This document shows positions 1 to 12,374 of a DNA stretch of 64,000 nucleotides, piece after piece. The stretch is taken from positions 7,845,394 to 7,909,393 of the forward strand of contig CM063262.1 of NCBI GenBank assembly GCA_032158295.1. Direction: 5' to 3'. Source of the DNA: Pycnopodia helianthoides. Lineage: Eukaryota; Echinodermata; Asteroidea; Forcipulatida; Asteriidae. A program made the translations under genes and the position numbers. The notes under the pieces were generated by a model. That model was not told the origin of the DNA, did no database searches, and saw nothing but the letters and a program-made list of their open reading frames with translations. Positions within the stretch are counted from its first letter, which is position 1. Each line of letters starts with the position of its first letter.

Positions 1-7
1 ATATAAT

Positions 8-327
8 CCAAAACTATCCATCACACTGTAAAGGAGACACCAGAATCTCAGTTTCCTGTTACAGTGGGAAACTTGTGACTTATTTTGCCATAAATTAGTA
101 GGTTTTCATTGAAAATTTCAATTTCAAAGGGTAGTATGTAGACATCATTGGTATACTGTAATTCAGCTATTTTCAATGAAAACCGTCAAACGTTGGCCAA
201 GAAGTAAAAGCAGTTTCATGCGTAACTGACACACTGGTGTCTTTGTTACACCGTGACTCAAAAAGTCTTCTTTCCCTTATTATGCATCATAAATGTCTGA
301 ATCGAGCAAAATAATACCTGCTACATG
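8..327. repeat. Dispersed repeat, copy 1 (inverted partner at 27411-27734)
   Basis: This stretch matches the reverse complement of 27411-27734 nearly end to end, with scattered substitutions and a few small indels. Shared blocks include GGGAAACTTGTGACTT and CCCTTATTATGCATCATAAA. No coding capacity is apparent. The match begins a few bases inside the window, so the element may extend further left. Family unknown to me. Confidence 0.85.
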
Positions 328-335
328 GTCCATTG

Positions 336-1074
336 AGCTCTCACTGTACAATGTGTACAAGTACCACCTTTACCACTGCCTGTGCATCATGCATTATTGC
401 CAATGCTTTAGAGAGTTTCATTGCCAGCAAACTCTAGAGGGGGCTATTCATTAAGAATGAAAAACAGTTTGTCACTGTTATGCATCAAACTTAAACTTAT
501 TGAATTTATTAAACTAGATTAGGCTTTTTGAGGTCCACATTACATCTTATTGCTATTTTATTACTTAAGTTGAAGGGCATCAGGTTAGATAAATATCAGT
601 GCTTGGCCTGCATAAGCCAGCATCCCACAGGAATCCCTCAATGAGTTATATTCACTTGTCACAACCACCTTGATAAGTCACAGTATGTAATTTTATACTC
701 AAATGCACAAACCCACAGTGGCTATTGACATTTTTTGTAATGGAACAGCTAGTTTGCCTTGAAGGATATTTCTGTCAATGATACAATGAGGCTTTCCATC
801 CACTGTCATCTCCAATCAAACAGAACATTATCAAATACACAACTTGATACACAGACGATGTAGGGGATGAATTAACCATCAAATGTGATGGAGTCTTAAA
901 AATATATTTTGCACTCAAACAACATACACTGATCAGCTATGATTAAAATAAATAAGACAGTTTAGTTTACAATTACTGACACTTAAATGTGCAGTAACAT
1001 GAGATGAATGCGCAGTGTGTGTGTTCAAAGATTGAAGACTTTAAATCCTGTCTACACTTTGAGCATGTACCTCC
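336..1074. other. Intergenic, nothing assigned
   Basis: AT-rich sequence with stops in all frames and no splice-bounded open stretch or recognisable repeat that I could identify. Confidence 0.5.
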
Positions 1075-2215
1075 AAATCCAAGAGTTTATGCACTCTGAT
1101 TGGTCAAAGAATGGTCATTTGAGGGTATATTAACAAGTGATATAAAAACCGATTCTGTGAACTAGAAAATACATGGCCCCTAAAGCATGGTTGCACTTGA
1201 TTTGCAGGAACTACATGTATTAAATCAACAGGTTTTTTTGTGCATATTGTATTTATGTTTTTTTGCAAAGGAGAGATTGTGCACTGTGTGAGAATACCAG
1301 CTGAATGATGAATGCAAAGACAATGTATACATTTAAGGTAGCTAATATGTGCAAGAAACCAACATAATGCAAAGCATAACACCGGACACCGAAAAAAGTG
1401 CTTCTTTTACATGTATGGTGCTGTTAATTTTCAAATGTCATATAGTCTAGTTCTTGAAAAAATCCATTCAAATAGTTACATGTAAATATGTGTATTGAGA
1501 TAAGGTCGCATGAATATAACAATTATTAAAAATATCGGGAAAACAAAAATAATAAATTTGAATAATGTTTACCTTTTTTTATTCGTTAAAGATATTTATT
1601 AATGGCAATAACAGTGTACAGAGCCTGTCTTCACTGCCTGGTGGCTGGCAGCTGTTAATAGACCTCAGTCCATTTAGGCAGACAGCCACCAACCCGGTCA
1701 TTACCATGCAGTAAAGACCAGTTCCTCACACTGTTATTCCCATTAACACATATACCTTTAACAAACAAAAAAACAGTAAATATCATTCAGAATTTGTGAT
1801 TTTTCTTTCGTCATTATTTTTTTAAGAAACAGACTATAAGCTTAGAAAATTAACAGCACCATGATTTGGTTGGTGTTCGGCTTTATGCTTTGTTTGGTGT
1901 TGGTTTTATGCGCGTACCAGCTACCTTAAATTGATACCGTACATTGTCTGCGTGTTTACGCCTACGCCATGTGTGCGCGTGCATGTGGCACCATCTGTGC
2001 CAAAATTTTACAAATACGAACAAAGAAAACAGTTCATTTGATAGTTCTCACAAAACAAGCACTATAGTGCATACAGAACTTTTACACATGTGCTTGTTTA
2101 GGGGCCACTTTATTTAATTGACTGGTTTACAGAGCCAGTCTTTCTACCACATGTTACCAAACGTGAACAGTTTCAACCAATCAGAGTGCAAACTCTCAGA
2201 GGTGTTTATTAATGC
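1075..2215. repeat. Large imperfect foldback element
   Basis: The two ends are inverted copies: the left end carries GCACTCTGATTGGTC near 1089 and the right end carries the complementary ACCAATCAGAGTGC near 2178. Inside, GGTGCTGTTAATTTTC (about 1420) is mirrored by GAAAATTAACAGCACC (about 1846), and the centre (about 1600-1750) is itself an imperfect hairpin around TGGTGGCTG/CAGCCACCA. The whole unit is therefore a nested, degenerate palindrome of about 1.1 kb. It resembles a foldback or long-TIR DNA transposon remnant without coding capacity. Confidence 0.6.
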
Positions 2216-3099
2216 CTAATGAAAAAACACAAGATGAGGGCTACCTGCTAATAAACTTGAACTTTGTTTTTCAATAAACAGCATCTACTGGCGTAATTTA
2301 AAAATGATTGAATTTTAACTCATGCACATAAGTGTGGGAGTATACTGTAATTATTTGCTATGTAACACTGGTACTGTCTGTGCTACATTTTGATCACAAT
2401 GTTGCAGGCAATAACCAACCCATCTAACAAAACAGCCCCCTCATTTGTCAATGAAATGCAAGTGCATTACACAAGAACATGAGTATACCTAGACTGGTTC
2501 CCAGTCTTTATCCGTAAGACAGGCATCAGTCTTACCATGGTCTTACAGACCAATAGTTTCATTGGATTTGCACATGCACTGACATAAGCTGTCATACCTG
2601 TTTTATTTATGAGTGGTCAATACTGCATCATGGCAGCTTGCCTATGTGTGTCTCTTGGTTAAAATACAATGTGGCAATGTGATCTATGTCTGGAAATGGC
2701 CCAGTAGTGGTGGCCATTTATGCAGTAAAGACAAGACAAGAGAAGACAAGTTCTTACAGGCCTCTTTTCATAGAAGACTTGAACCCTTCCTAACATAAAC
2801 AATACTCTTCATTGTTGGTCTATCAGTTATATCTTGTTACCTGTCCTTGTTTTTTATTTGTATCAATCGCAGACATGGCAACGACATACAGTGTATATGT
2901 TTTACTTACTCTGCCAGTTAAGCATCCAGCTGGGTTTTGCAATAAATGTTTGTTTAAAATTGATGTATCTAATACAAGCACTTTCTCTCTCTCTAGTCGA
3001 CCGAGGTCAGTATCATGTTGAGATTTGCCTATTCTTGTCTATCCCTCATTAAGTAAGGAAGATCAGTTGGAAGCAACCCAATGTCCCTGGTAACTATGA

Positions 3100-3863
3100 C
3101 CCCGTTTACAGTACACTAGATCCAGAAAAATGGATTAGACCCGGATCTGATCCAGCAATGTGGATTCATGGCTGGTGTAAACGCGAAAAAGCAGGATCAG
3201 ACCCGGTTTAAGATCCAGCAATTTTAATCTACCTTTCGAGGAGGGTTAAATCCGGCAATTGGTGGATCAGATCTGGCAAAGTGGATTCCAAATACAAGTG
3301 TAAACGCAAAGGTGGATCAGACACCGCAATTCGATGTGGTAATTTCCGGTTTCGCTACGAATGGCGCACTTTTCAATATGCTTTGGTGGGACATCCATCG
3401 CTGTTTATGTTTGTGTGAGTGTCTTCGTTGTTGTTGTGTCATGCACAGTGCACATGGAATGTGCAGGTGTGAAACGTTTTGTTCTTTTCAGATCCCTTTA
3501 AACATACATGTACATCGTTACATTCAGCGCTTGCCTTGTTGCTGTATTTTGTTAATTTCCCCATCTATTTCTACCTCCATGTTCATTGTTATCCGTATCA
3601 TCTGCTGTACTGTATTTTTCATCGTTAATGTTTGTTGATGTATGTCAAGGAAAACATGGCGCGCTGTGATTGTGACCTTTGATCTTTGCCACGTAACCCT
3701 TGAGCTCTTTGCGAGGAGCGATGACGTCATGACCAATACATTCGGTTCAAAAGTGGGATCAGACCAAGCACTGGTGTAAACGCGACACCGGATCTTGTTC
3801 TGCGGTCGAAAAATAAATGCCGGATCTCAATCCACGTTTCTGGATCTAGTGTAAAGGCAGTGT
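3100..3863. mobile_element. Non-autonomous DNA transposon with subterminal repeats
   Basis: The left end (near 3113) reads ACACTAGATCCAGAAA and the right end (near 3837-3853) reads TTTCTGGATCTAGTGT, a clear terminal inverted repeat. Just inside both ends are many copies of a GGATCAGACC or GATCCAGCAA motif (about 3185-3330 and 3750-3830) together with repeats of GTGTAAACGCGA. Arrays of this type are usual transposase binding sites in DNA transposons; that role is inferred here. The middle (3340-3700) holds a short open frame on each strand, neither recognisable as a transposase. Confidence 0.7.
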
Positions 3864-3891
3864 ACATCTGTAGCTGAGCTTTTGTCTTCTC

Positions 3892-4140
3892 CTATTTCTT
3901 CTTCCTTGCTTTGGTGACCAGGTGATAATCTGAGAGACAGGTTCTTTGATAACTGTATGAATGCCCTGCTAGTCTCAGATGACGCTGTTGTATTTTAGTG
4001 GATAGTTTTGGTTCATTGCCATACAGTTCAGTATTTGTCACATGTTGACTCCATTGTAAATTTATGCATTTCCATAGAAGTTTTGAGTAGCACCATGGAG
4101 CCTCATCCAGTTTCTCTTCCAGTTCTCTTGTAACTGTATA
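3892..4140 (-). pseudogene. LINE reverse-transcriptase C-terminal fragment
   Basis: The minus-strand translation contains, in order, a CYSKLLWKCINLQW segment, an HVTNTELYG segment, KLSTKIQQR and LRLAGH. This is the conserved block just C-terminal to the reverse-transcriptase palm in RTE/craniofacial-development-protein-2-like LINEs, where the usual pattern is CY..ML...L...W..H.TN.ELYG..P..S..I..RR..LAGH. Only about 80 residues remain, with no palm catalytic motifs, so it is a dead scrap. It abuts the right end of the 3100-3863 transposon. The assignment rests on remembered family patterns. Confidence 0.65.
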
Positions 4141-4143
4141 CAT

Positions 4144-5764
4144 TGTGTATCTGAGTCATACATTATGATAGATTCTACAAGCACTAAAAGAAGGTTAAAA
4201 TCTCATGTCTTTTGGGTAAGAATACTTCGGTACTCAAAATAATTTTTTTAAATTTATCAGACTCAAATTTCAAAATAATGTTTTCATTAAGATGTAGTTC
4301 CTACATGTATTATACACAATGAGGTACATAACTACTTAAAATTGAAAAACACATGACTACTGGAATTGTCCAGTCATAAGTTTACAGGCCTGGAGCTTAA
4401 AATCACTGGCCTCCGGTTTATGGTTCAGTGTAAATTTCAAGCCTTTAAGCTACAATGTATTTTCACAAATAAATCATTGAAAACTACAATGTACATGTTA
4501 ACAAAAGTTGCAGCAGAAACTGAAGTTGAAGGAATTGTTTGCTACCTGGGCCTCATTTTGAGATATGCAGCAAATATGAAGGGAATTTGGACCATGGTTC
4601 TTGTGTACAAAATGAAAATTGACCTAACTGATGACATCATTATGTACCTCACAATATGAGGCCACTAAATAGTTGTACATTTACATGTACACCACAGGTC
4701 ATTCTGGTTGGTAAGTCGTATTCAATCAGCTAATTACTTTTTTTTAATACATTAAAGTAAATGACTTCAATAGTTTTTCCACGCATTTATCTGTATTTTT
4801 TTCAACATAAGCCGCAGCAGCTAAAAATCATTAAAAACATATTCAGACGTTGATGTGAAACCTGCACTGCTATGTAAGCCACACCAATGCAACTTTTTCA
4901 AACAAGTCCAAACCACATAGAAAATGGGTTTGTTTTATACCATAGAGCAAGGATTGTTACGTGCACTGTAAGCATTGCCTGGAGGTGCCTGACCTCTCTT
5001 TGCATATTTAATGAGGTAGAACCTTTTTCCACTTTTCACACGTAAATTCTGCATAATATCCAAACACTTGCCAAAATTGAGAGTGTAAAATTATTAAAAT
5101 GTAGATGTTGATGTAATCATGGAGGTAGAATTAGAATGTACACGTCAAACACCTACCAATCTCCAAATTTTGTAATTTTTTGTACGTATGCAATTAACTA
5201 AGCATTGAACCATTAGCAACACATACATTAATCATGAAAGCAAATAAACAGATTGCTTAGTTTTATGATGCATTAACAAAAAGAGGGCTGGTTAGGTGGT
5301 GTGTTACCTGACATTATTTGTGCACTGTAATGTTAAATATTGCTCTCTATTTCTACATACGCCCAAAGATAACTGATAAATTGAAGTGTCCTGATTGATG
5401 AGAGATCTCTTGAGAGCAGGAATGCATCCACCATAATGTTATTACTACTGTCAGTCAGATGGTAAAGTCAGTATTGCAACATGCATCACTGCCTGCTGCA
5501 CAAACCAATACAAAACATTGTATGATGATGCAACATGTAGACATCCCATTAGCATTGCTGGCAAAATATACACCAGAACATAACACTTTATCAAATTTTG
5601 TAGATTTCTTCAAGAAAGCAGGGGTGAGGGTGTGAAGAGTGTCTGGATACACATCTGATTAAACATTTGCAAATGATAACAATTTAAAAGCTTGGGTAAA
5701 GTATTGAATATTTACATAATGTAATACATATGTACATTGCAAGCAGGCAGTGAAAGGAGACACA
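4144..5764. other. Intergenic, nothing assigned
   Basis: AT-rich sequence. A 65-residue cysteine-containing minus ORF at 5455-5652 follows an AG at its start but has no donor or recognised domain, so I do not call it. No repeat identified. Confidence 0.4.
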
Positions 5765-6813
5765 TTAAAGGGACACACCGGCTTACCGTTACGTAATTGA
5801 GTAATTGTAGAATCACAGAGAATAATTTGTATACATGTAGTTGTTGTAGAAAAGAATCATCAAAATATCATGTAATTAACAAAAAATGTTTTAAAAACCC
5901 TAAAGTGGTCAAAGGTCAGCCGTTGCAACTGTCAAGTCTACGTGACATTGTTGTAAGTAGGCTAGTGCTCAGTTTATGAATAAATTATGACTATGGCGAG
6001 GCATGAGGAGCCAGTCTTCATATCCATCCAGCACAAATTCATGTGTAAACAACCGACATACAAACACGTGAGTCCAGTCCGATCCACACCAACCTGTATT
6101 TTTTGTACTGCTGGTTGTACATGACAGTCTGCCCAGGTGTAGGGCAGGCACTGCGTAACGTGGTAATAGCTAGTATAATGGCTAGTGGTACAGACTAAAA
6201 CCTCTAAAGAACAAAACGTACTCAGTGGTCTGGCTCCCAACCCCTCCCTAAAGCTCATAAGCTCACAGCAAGCTACCACTAACAAGCTGGGGTGTTCTTG
6301 CCCCATGGTTTGTCTTGCTGGCCCCAAGAGACACAGCACCGGCTGTAAGGGATTAGGCCTCAAAGTTTACTTCTCGCTAGCCCTCACGCCGTGCTCCATG
6401 GAACATGCTTTAGTCGCACGGAATCTCTAAATGAGAATCTTACGTTAAATTTTTTATAATTATTTACAACTTTTGTCCATAATCTGAAAGTGAAAACATA
6501 GTCTCTTTTGTCAAATACTCATGAATAATTGTACAAACAAACAGAGTTGAATTTGGTGCTGTAAGCCTTATAAACTTTTATATGGCTGGACCTAAAACTA
6601 ACTCAGTAGATCAGGTGGTTTATCCGAATAAAAAATGTAGTTTGGTTCGGATAAACCATGTGACCTTATTTTTTTAAACAATGCTCAGGCCTGACAAAAA
6701 AAATTGATAGTTTCTTTTAGGAACCATTCTACTCTACTCTTGGAAGACCTTTAGATTCACGTTAGGGTCATTTTTTGCATAAATAGCCCAACAAAGCGGA
6801 TCTGTCCCTTTAA
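5765..6813. mobile_element. TTAA-flanked non-autonomous transposon, about 1.05 kb
   Basis: Both ends carry TTAAAGGGACA pointing inward, followed by related sequence (left CACCGGCTT, right complement GATCCGCTT), giving imperfect terminal inverted repeats of about 20 bp next to TTAA. TTAA target sites are typical of piggyBac-type elements; the assignment is inference. Inside are a 129-residue minus ORF (5974-6363) and an overlapping plus ORF (6185-6430); neither resembles a transposase. A 12-bp hairpin GGTTTATCCGAA/TTCGGATAAACC lies at about 6616-6657. Confidence 0.55.
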
Positions 6814-7946
6814 GAAAACAAATCTTTCAATCTGGCATTTTGTGCGCACAATTGCATCAAATCCTACCCGAGTGGACTATGGATTTTTTTCTGCAAGACT
6901 AGGAAAGCGCCGAGCATGCAGTCACACATTGGTGTAAGGGTAAAACCAGTTTGAATTTTGTTATCTTCCTATCTTAAGATAAAAACAAAAACGCAAAATA
7001 TTAGGCTGGTTTTGGGTCCAAAATATGAGACAAGATTAAAATATACAAGCAGTGAGGTAAACTGTGCACTTCTTTGAATTTTCCAACTGACCTGCTGTTC
7101 AGTGATAAGAGTACAGTGAACTTAATGCAATTGGGATTCAGTCTTGTCACATACTAAGTGCATGGAAGTATTGATCCAACTAGGGGATACTCACTTACTA
7201 TACTATATATGAATACTTGATGTGAGTCTGGAGCCAGACATGACGCCTTGCTTCCGCCTGCACTGTTACTTGCCCCAACTATCTCATCATGTGCCCTCAG
7301 AATATATTAACAGCTTTACTGCTGTATCAACATTTATAAGTAGGCTAAAAGTTGTGTTCTTCATAGAGTGGTAGCTCTCGACAACTGTACACAGGTACTG
7401 CATACACTTCTTCCTCTTCAACCCGCAAAGTACATCAAATGTGAGAATTTCATCAAATTGGGTGGTGGCATGGTCTTGTTTTTGAGATACAAGTAACTCC
7501 TCAAATGTTCAGTTGATGTTTTTTGTGAGGTTTTTTTTACGCATGCTGTTAATCATCACAACATGTTTTGTAAAGATAAATTTACATTTTGTATGTAAGT
7601 CATATCATCTTTCATGCAAAAATTGTGGAGCTGTAAAAGTTTTTGTTTTTGAAGACATTTTAAACAAATTGTTTTCCTAGTTCCATGAATCAGACGTCTT
7701 TGCTCAAATTTCATTGCAATTTGAAGCAGTTTCACAAGTACGATTCGACACTGCACCAGGGCACGAATGTATTATATAACATCACTCTTTGAGGAGATTC
7801 TGTCTTTTAATTCCAGGAAAGCAGGTCACATGATACTTTACATGTAACGTCTCATTGCACAAACAGGTACATTGTAAAGACTACAACCTGTAAGCCAGGG
7901 TACCACCTCAGGTAAAGACTTGACATGCTAGAGTAATATCACTTAC

Positions 7947-8025
7947 AGTACAGTACATTACATTCATAAAACCACCGGACAAGTACCAGCCCATTAACCC
8001 TGTAGCAACCAGTGAACTAGCCTCA
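7947..8025 (-). CDS. Candidate internal exon (weak)
   Basis: On the minus strand, 79 nt are bounded by an acceptor (TATTTGCAG) and a consensus donor (GTAAGTGAT). One frame is fully open, taking one base and then 26 codons that include SSLVATGLMGWYLSGGF, a mostly hydrophobic stretch. The phase is compatible with the candidate exon at 17634-17724 and, through it, with the signal-peptide exon at 21199-21262. I recognise no domain. Chance splice-like sequences of this size are common, so this is only a lead. Confidence 0.15.
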
Positions 8026-8613
8026 CTGCAAATAGACTGTGCAAGTCTAACGCATATTCGAACATTTGGTCCCGTTAGAGTGAGCAAGTTTGTTTCCTTC
8101 AAGCGCTGAAGTAATGTGTGTGGGACCAAAAATGTTGGAAAATGCGCAAGACTTGCTTGGTCCATTGGTACTAACTGCGGGTGAGTGCAGCTTGATTACA
8201 ACCATTATGTACAGTTTAAATAATGTTATAAAAACAACTTGTGGAACAGTCATGCTACAAAATCTAATAAGTGACAATTCTAGTATTATAAAAGCGCAGT
8301 CACCTGAGGCTAGAGGGGTAGAAAGCATGGTTAGTAGAGAATAGAGAAAGCCTGTGATGAAAGAGGAGGATCTTGAGGGTGAAGCTGAAGGGGCAATCTT
8401 GGGGCGGTGATTTTAAAAACAAAAGAAGCGTCTGTTTCTGTATTTGTCAGGTACTGCAAACAAACTCCACAAGCACAAAGTGGCTAGCATAAAAAGTTAT
8501 ATTTTGAGCCCCACCTACCGTCCCCCACCCCCTAAGTATTGAAGACAGCTGTATACGTTTTGATTGAAAGAAGTTCACTGAAGTAGCTTCTCTGAGTGTG
8601 ATCATGGAGGAAG

Positions 8614-8840
8614 GTATAAATAAATTATGGTGAAGATGTTAGACAAGGGCAAGGGGAGGCTGAAAGCAGTGTGTGAAAGTTCTGCCATACATCAAAAGCG
8701 GGTGACAGAAAAATATAGGAAATTATAGGACGAGGGCAAGTAGAGGCTGCATCTGGTACATGTATGTGAACCATAACTTCCATGGATGGAAAAGTGGTGA
8801 CAGACTACAGGGAAATTGTAGAGTGAGGGCAAAAATAATT
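8614..8840. repeat. Degenerate tandem repeat, about 3 units of 75-95 bp
   Basis: Three successive segments share the order GTGACAG...ATAGGAAATT...GAGGGCAAG...AGGCTG with substitutions and length changes. The middle copy is the clearest, with flanking copies diverged. No coding frame persists through it. Confidence 0.4.
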
Positions 8841-10137
8841 ACAAAGACCCGATGGCTTCATGTGACGTTGCAATTCCATGGAGAACTGGTTATACAAAAA
8901 CATGGAATATAGTTGTCAAAATGAAACCATGACTAAACCAAATAAAAACAACAAAAATACACTGGTTTCATTCTCTAAAACGTGACTCGGCTGTCCAATA
9001 ATCAGCCACGACACGCTGGAATCTTTATCAGAAACTTGGACTCACCTCTCATACTGAGAACATAGATAAAAATCAAGGCAGCCTATCAATTCTCATTCTC
9101 CTGGTTTGTCAGACAAAACGATGATGGTCTAGAATTAGTAATTACACTCCTGGTAAAGGGACCTTTCAAGCATAATTTTCAGACATGAATTTGTCCCTCT
9201 TTGAGCAAGGCAAGAGAAGCGCTACACCATGAGTGAATACAGGTTGCACCCTACACAATGAATTGTCTGGGCATGTTATCACCCCCCTGTTGACCTCCTT
9301 CCACACAGAATGTTTGGGCATGTTATCATGTCACCCGCAGCTGCGTATTATCCCATCAAATTCTGGACCAAAAGGACATTTTTAAAATGGCTTTACCAGC
9401 CCTCCACATGAACACATGGAGGATAATGGCGTTACAAGTACATGTACGTCCTTACTCTATGGTACATGTAAGTGGTTAAAGAAGGAAGGTTTTACTTTTA
9501 AATTATCAAAGAATCGCCAAAATAAATGTACAGTGAAATAAGTGATATTTACATGCACAACCAGGTTATGATAAACAAAATAACAGTTCATCCCATTGCT
9601 AAAATTATGTGGGTACAGAGTAACTCTATGGTAATAGTGAAGTAATAGTGCATCTGGATAACAAGTATACACTCTTCTCCTCATAAATTGTCTGTGTGTG
9701 TATTATTGTCTGAAAGCATTGATGTATGGCCAAGGTCTCATCTTTTTAGAGTAGCCAGTTGGTGGTTAATTTAAAGCATGTGGTTAAACATTACACAGGC
9801 TACAGATACACAGTTCATAACAGCAGGAGCATTCACATTCAATCATGTCACACTGCTACCTCTTTTCTGCATGTGTGTTTCATTGCCTGTTGGTATTACA
9901 CCATAGAATACACCCCAACAAATCAAACATTCTCTTCAATAAACAATATTAACAACCCTCTCCCCCATTTGGGTGTACAACCCTGACTAGTCCATGAATA
10001 TGCTAATAAGATTTCAAATAATATTGTAGGATTCTTACTTTTGCTGATGCTGAGTAGAAGAAAATGTATACTGTACTACATGTACACATACATGGTAAAA
10101 TGAACACTAGTGTCGAATGTATCTTTTGACAATCAAA
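8841..10137. other. Intergenic, nothing assigned
   Basis: Contains a short direct repeat of TGGGCATGTTATCA at about 9269 and 9315, and otherwise AT-rich sequence with no supported gene. Confidence 0.4.
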
Positions 10138-10385
10138 TACCATAATCTTCGACTTATAAACCGCCCGATGTACAAGCTGTGGTGCCAAGAAAATGTCAAA
10201 TCAAGATTTTTGTGTCAGTGTATAAGCCGCAACATGACCACACTCACCAGTCATTAAAGATCGCCACAAACAGCGATTTGAAGTCAAAACGTAATTGATT
10301 GAAGGAAGGTAATACAATCCAATCATATGGAAATCGTTAATTAAAATGGTCTTAAGCTGCAGCTTATAAGCCAAAGATTACGGTA
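10138..10385. mobile_element. MITE with TA-flanked 27-bp TIRs
   Basis: The left end reads TACCATAATCTTCGACTTAT and the right end is its inverted counterpart, AGCTTATAAGCC followed by AAAGATTACGGTA. The TIRs are about 27 bp with few mismatches and TA at each boundary, giving a 248-bp element without coding capacity. TA targets and ends built on CTTATAAGCC with ATTACGGTA suggest a Tc1/mariner-type MITE. A related end is seen near 28290-28315. Confidence 0.7.
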
Positions 10386-11809
10386 CACCAACTGCGCTCT
10401 CCAAGTCAAGTGACCCACAGTGACACATCAAACAAGGCGTCCTCCATAGGAAAGTGCCGTTTTTGTAAACTACATGATAATTGTTGCATTCATTTATCGA
10501 TCAAGTTGGGTTTTGTTTTCTCAAAAGCTGCGAAGAATGTTTCAGTGTTTATACCAAAGACCTTACCGAAGGGCCCCAGAAAAATGTTGGTGTCTACATG
10601 CTCTGTGATGCACTTAAGGGTTTCTTGTGGTCTGCTAAAGAGCAATTTTGTGGGTAATTAATTCCTACATGTTTTTGAAGTTAACTTTGTTTTCATACAT
10701 AACATGTATGAGAATGCATGAAATGAATGCCTACTGGCCTAGTACAACTAAACTAGTGTAAAAATAAACTGAAGTTACGCATACATACGTAGTAAGAACA
10801 TTCTTTGTTTTTTTCTTGATGTTTATCTTATGGTTTAAAAGCCCAACTCTGCAATCTGGGGTGTTCCATGTGGTTTCATCTTCCTTATTTTTGTGTACTT
10901 GATCAAGTAAAAAAAATTACAAAAAAAATTTGCCTCGGCCGCAAAATGGAGCCGCAATTTGCGCGTATTGGCCCGATACGGTAGCTTGTGCATGAGGATA
11001 GAGAACCCTTGTTATATAAATTTAATCCATAACAATTTACATTCAAAGATAATTTGTTGCCGATGACAATCGACACTAGTGACACATCAGTGTGATTGTT
11101 GCAACACTTTGATGACACTTTCTTTCACTTAGTTTATATCGCAACTTGTTCTTAATTCCTTTGTCTATATCTCGCAATCGCACTGACAGGTCTCCCATCG
11201 GCAAAATCGGAAACAACATTTTGGATCAGTATTAACAGATTGTCACTACACACGCCCATTTACACGATATGCACACACGAGGTGCACAAGCAATTTTTAT
11301 TTATTTTTTAGTCTGGACCGCTTGTGCTTAACTGCGCGCACCTCGTTGGTTTCAACTGGACACTTGACTCCACTGCAAATTAGACTTGTTACCAGTCCAT
11401 CCATTGTCAAAGGTTCTAGCGCAAACCAAATCTATCGCGACCGTGCTCTATATTCTACCCCCTATTTTTTCACCGGATTTACACGGGTCAACTTTTAGGG
11501 GCCCCAAAACACAGATTTCCGGGGGAAAAAATAAGAAATCACATCCCTGATAACTCAAAGTAAACCTCTTTGTGATAGCATTCTGGTAATTTATGAAACA
11601 CTAATGTAATTTTTAAATCAATGTCACAGCTTTCATAAAAGGGCTTAGTAACTGTGTTATTATTTTCAAAATTAAAGCCGACTGTCCGTGTTCTCGTTGT
11701 CACAATCATAGCCTTTGTCTCTTTGCATGTCTTTGCCATCCGCTGAGATGACATAGTACGCACTATAAGTCACGTGATGACATGTTAACATTGGTCACAC
11801 TATCAGTCT

Positions 11810-12115
11810 ATTAAAGGGAGGGTACACCTTTGGTAATTGCTCCAAAAATTAATAACCATAAAAGCTTACTTGATAAGATTTACTGCAGCTGTTGATAATG
11901 TGAAACAATTCCCTTCAAAGGAATGTGAGAAAGAGGGATTCAAAAACATTTCTCAGATTATTCCAATTAAGGATTCTTTTTCCTGCGTGGACAGGAATAT
12001 CTAAAAATGCTACTACAAGTACTTGTACCTTTTTAAATAAATAAGGTTAGTTTTATTGTATCATTTATAATAGAACTAAAACAATCGAGTGGTTCCATTA
12101 CCTTTACAGGCTGCA
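11810..12115. mobile_element. TTAAAGG repeat fragment of a family I recall from echinoderms
   Basis: Starts TTAAAGGGAGGGTACACC and continues with GGTAATTGCTCC, ATAACCATAAAAGC, a GATAATGTGAAACAATTCCC block and ACATTTCTCAG. This order resembles a very abundant repeat I remember from echinoderm genomic and transcript sequences (TTAAAGGCAGTGGACAC, GGTAATTACTCAAAA). The right border is not distinct. The match is from memory, not a search. Confidence 0.4.
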
Positions 12116-12315
12116 TAACAATGCTAGTTAATATTAACAATGCCTGTTTGACAAAAGTCAACTAAATGTAACTTTAAACTATAGCCATTTATGCATTTTT
12201 TCTTGGAAAATACAAACAACTTACAAATGTACATTGTTTTTTAATTAACATTAACTTTTTCAGCCTTATGACGTTTGTTTCTTAAAGACCACAAAATTAG
12301 ATCTGATCAATACAC

Positions 12316-12374
12316 TGCGATAATCGTAACCCTCCATCCTTCTGATGGTCACATGGAGGGTTATAATTATTGCA
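12316..12374. mobile_element. Small hairpin MITE, TTGCGATAAT family, copy 1
   Basis: TGCGATAATCGTAACCCTCC is followed after a short loop by ATGGAGGGTTATAATTATTG, forming a roughly 22-bp imperfect stem. A much better preserved member is at 32445-32528, and a single arm occurs near 42243. Confidence 0.65.

Noticed and set aside
5974..6430. Overlapping long ORFs on both strands (129 and 81 residues)
   Set aside because: They lie within a TTAA transposon, are relatively GC-rich, and show no transposase or other motif; probably chance.
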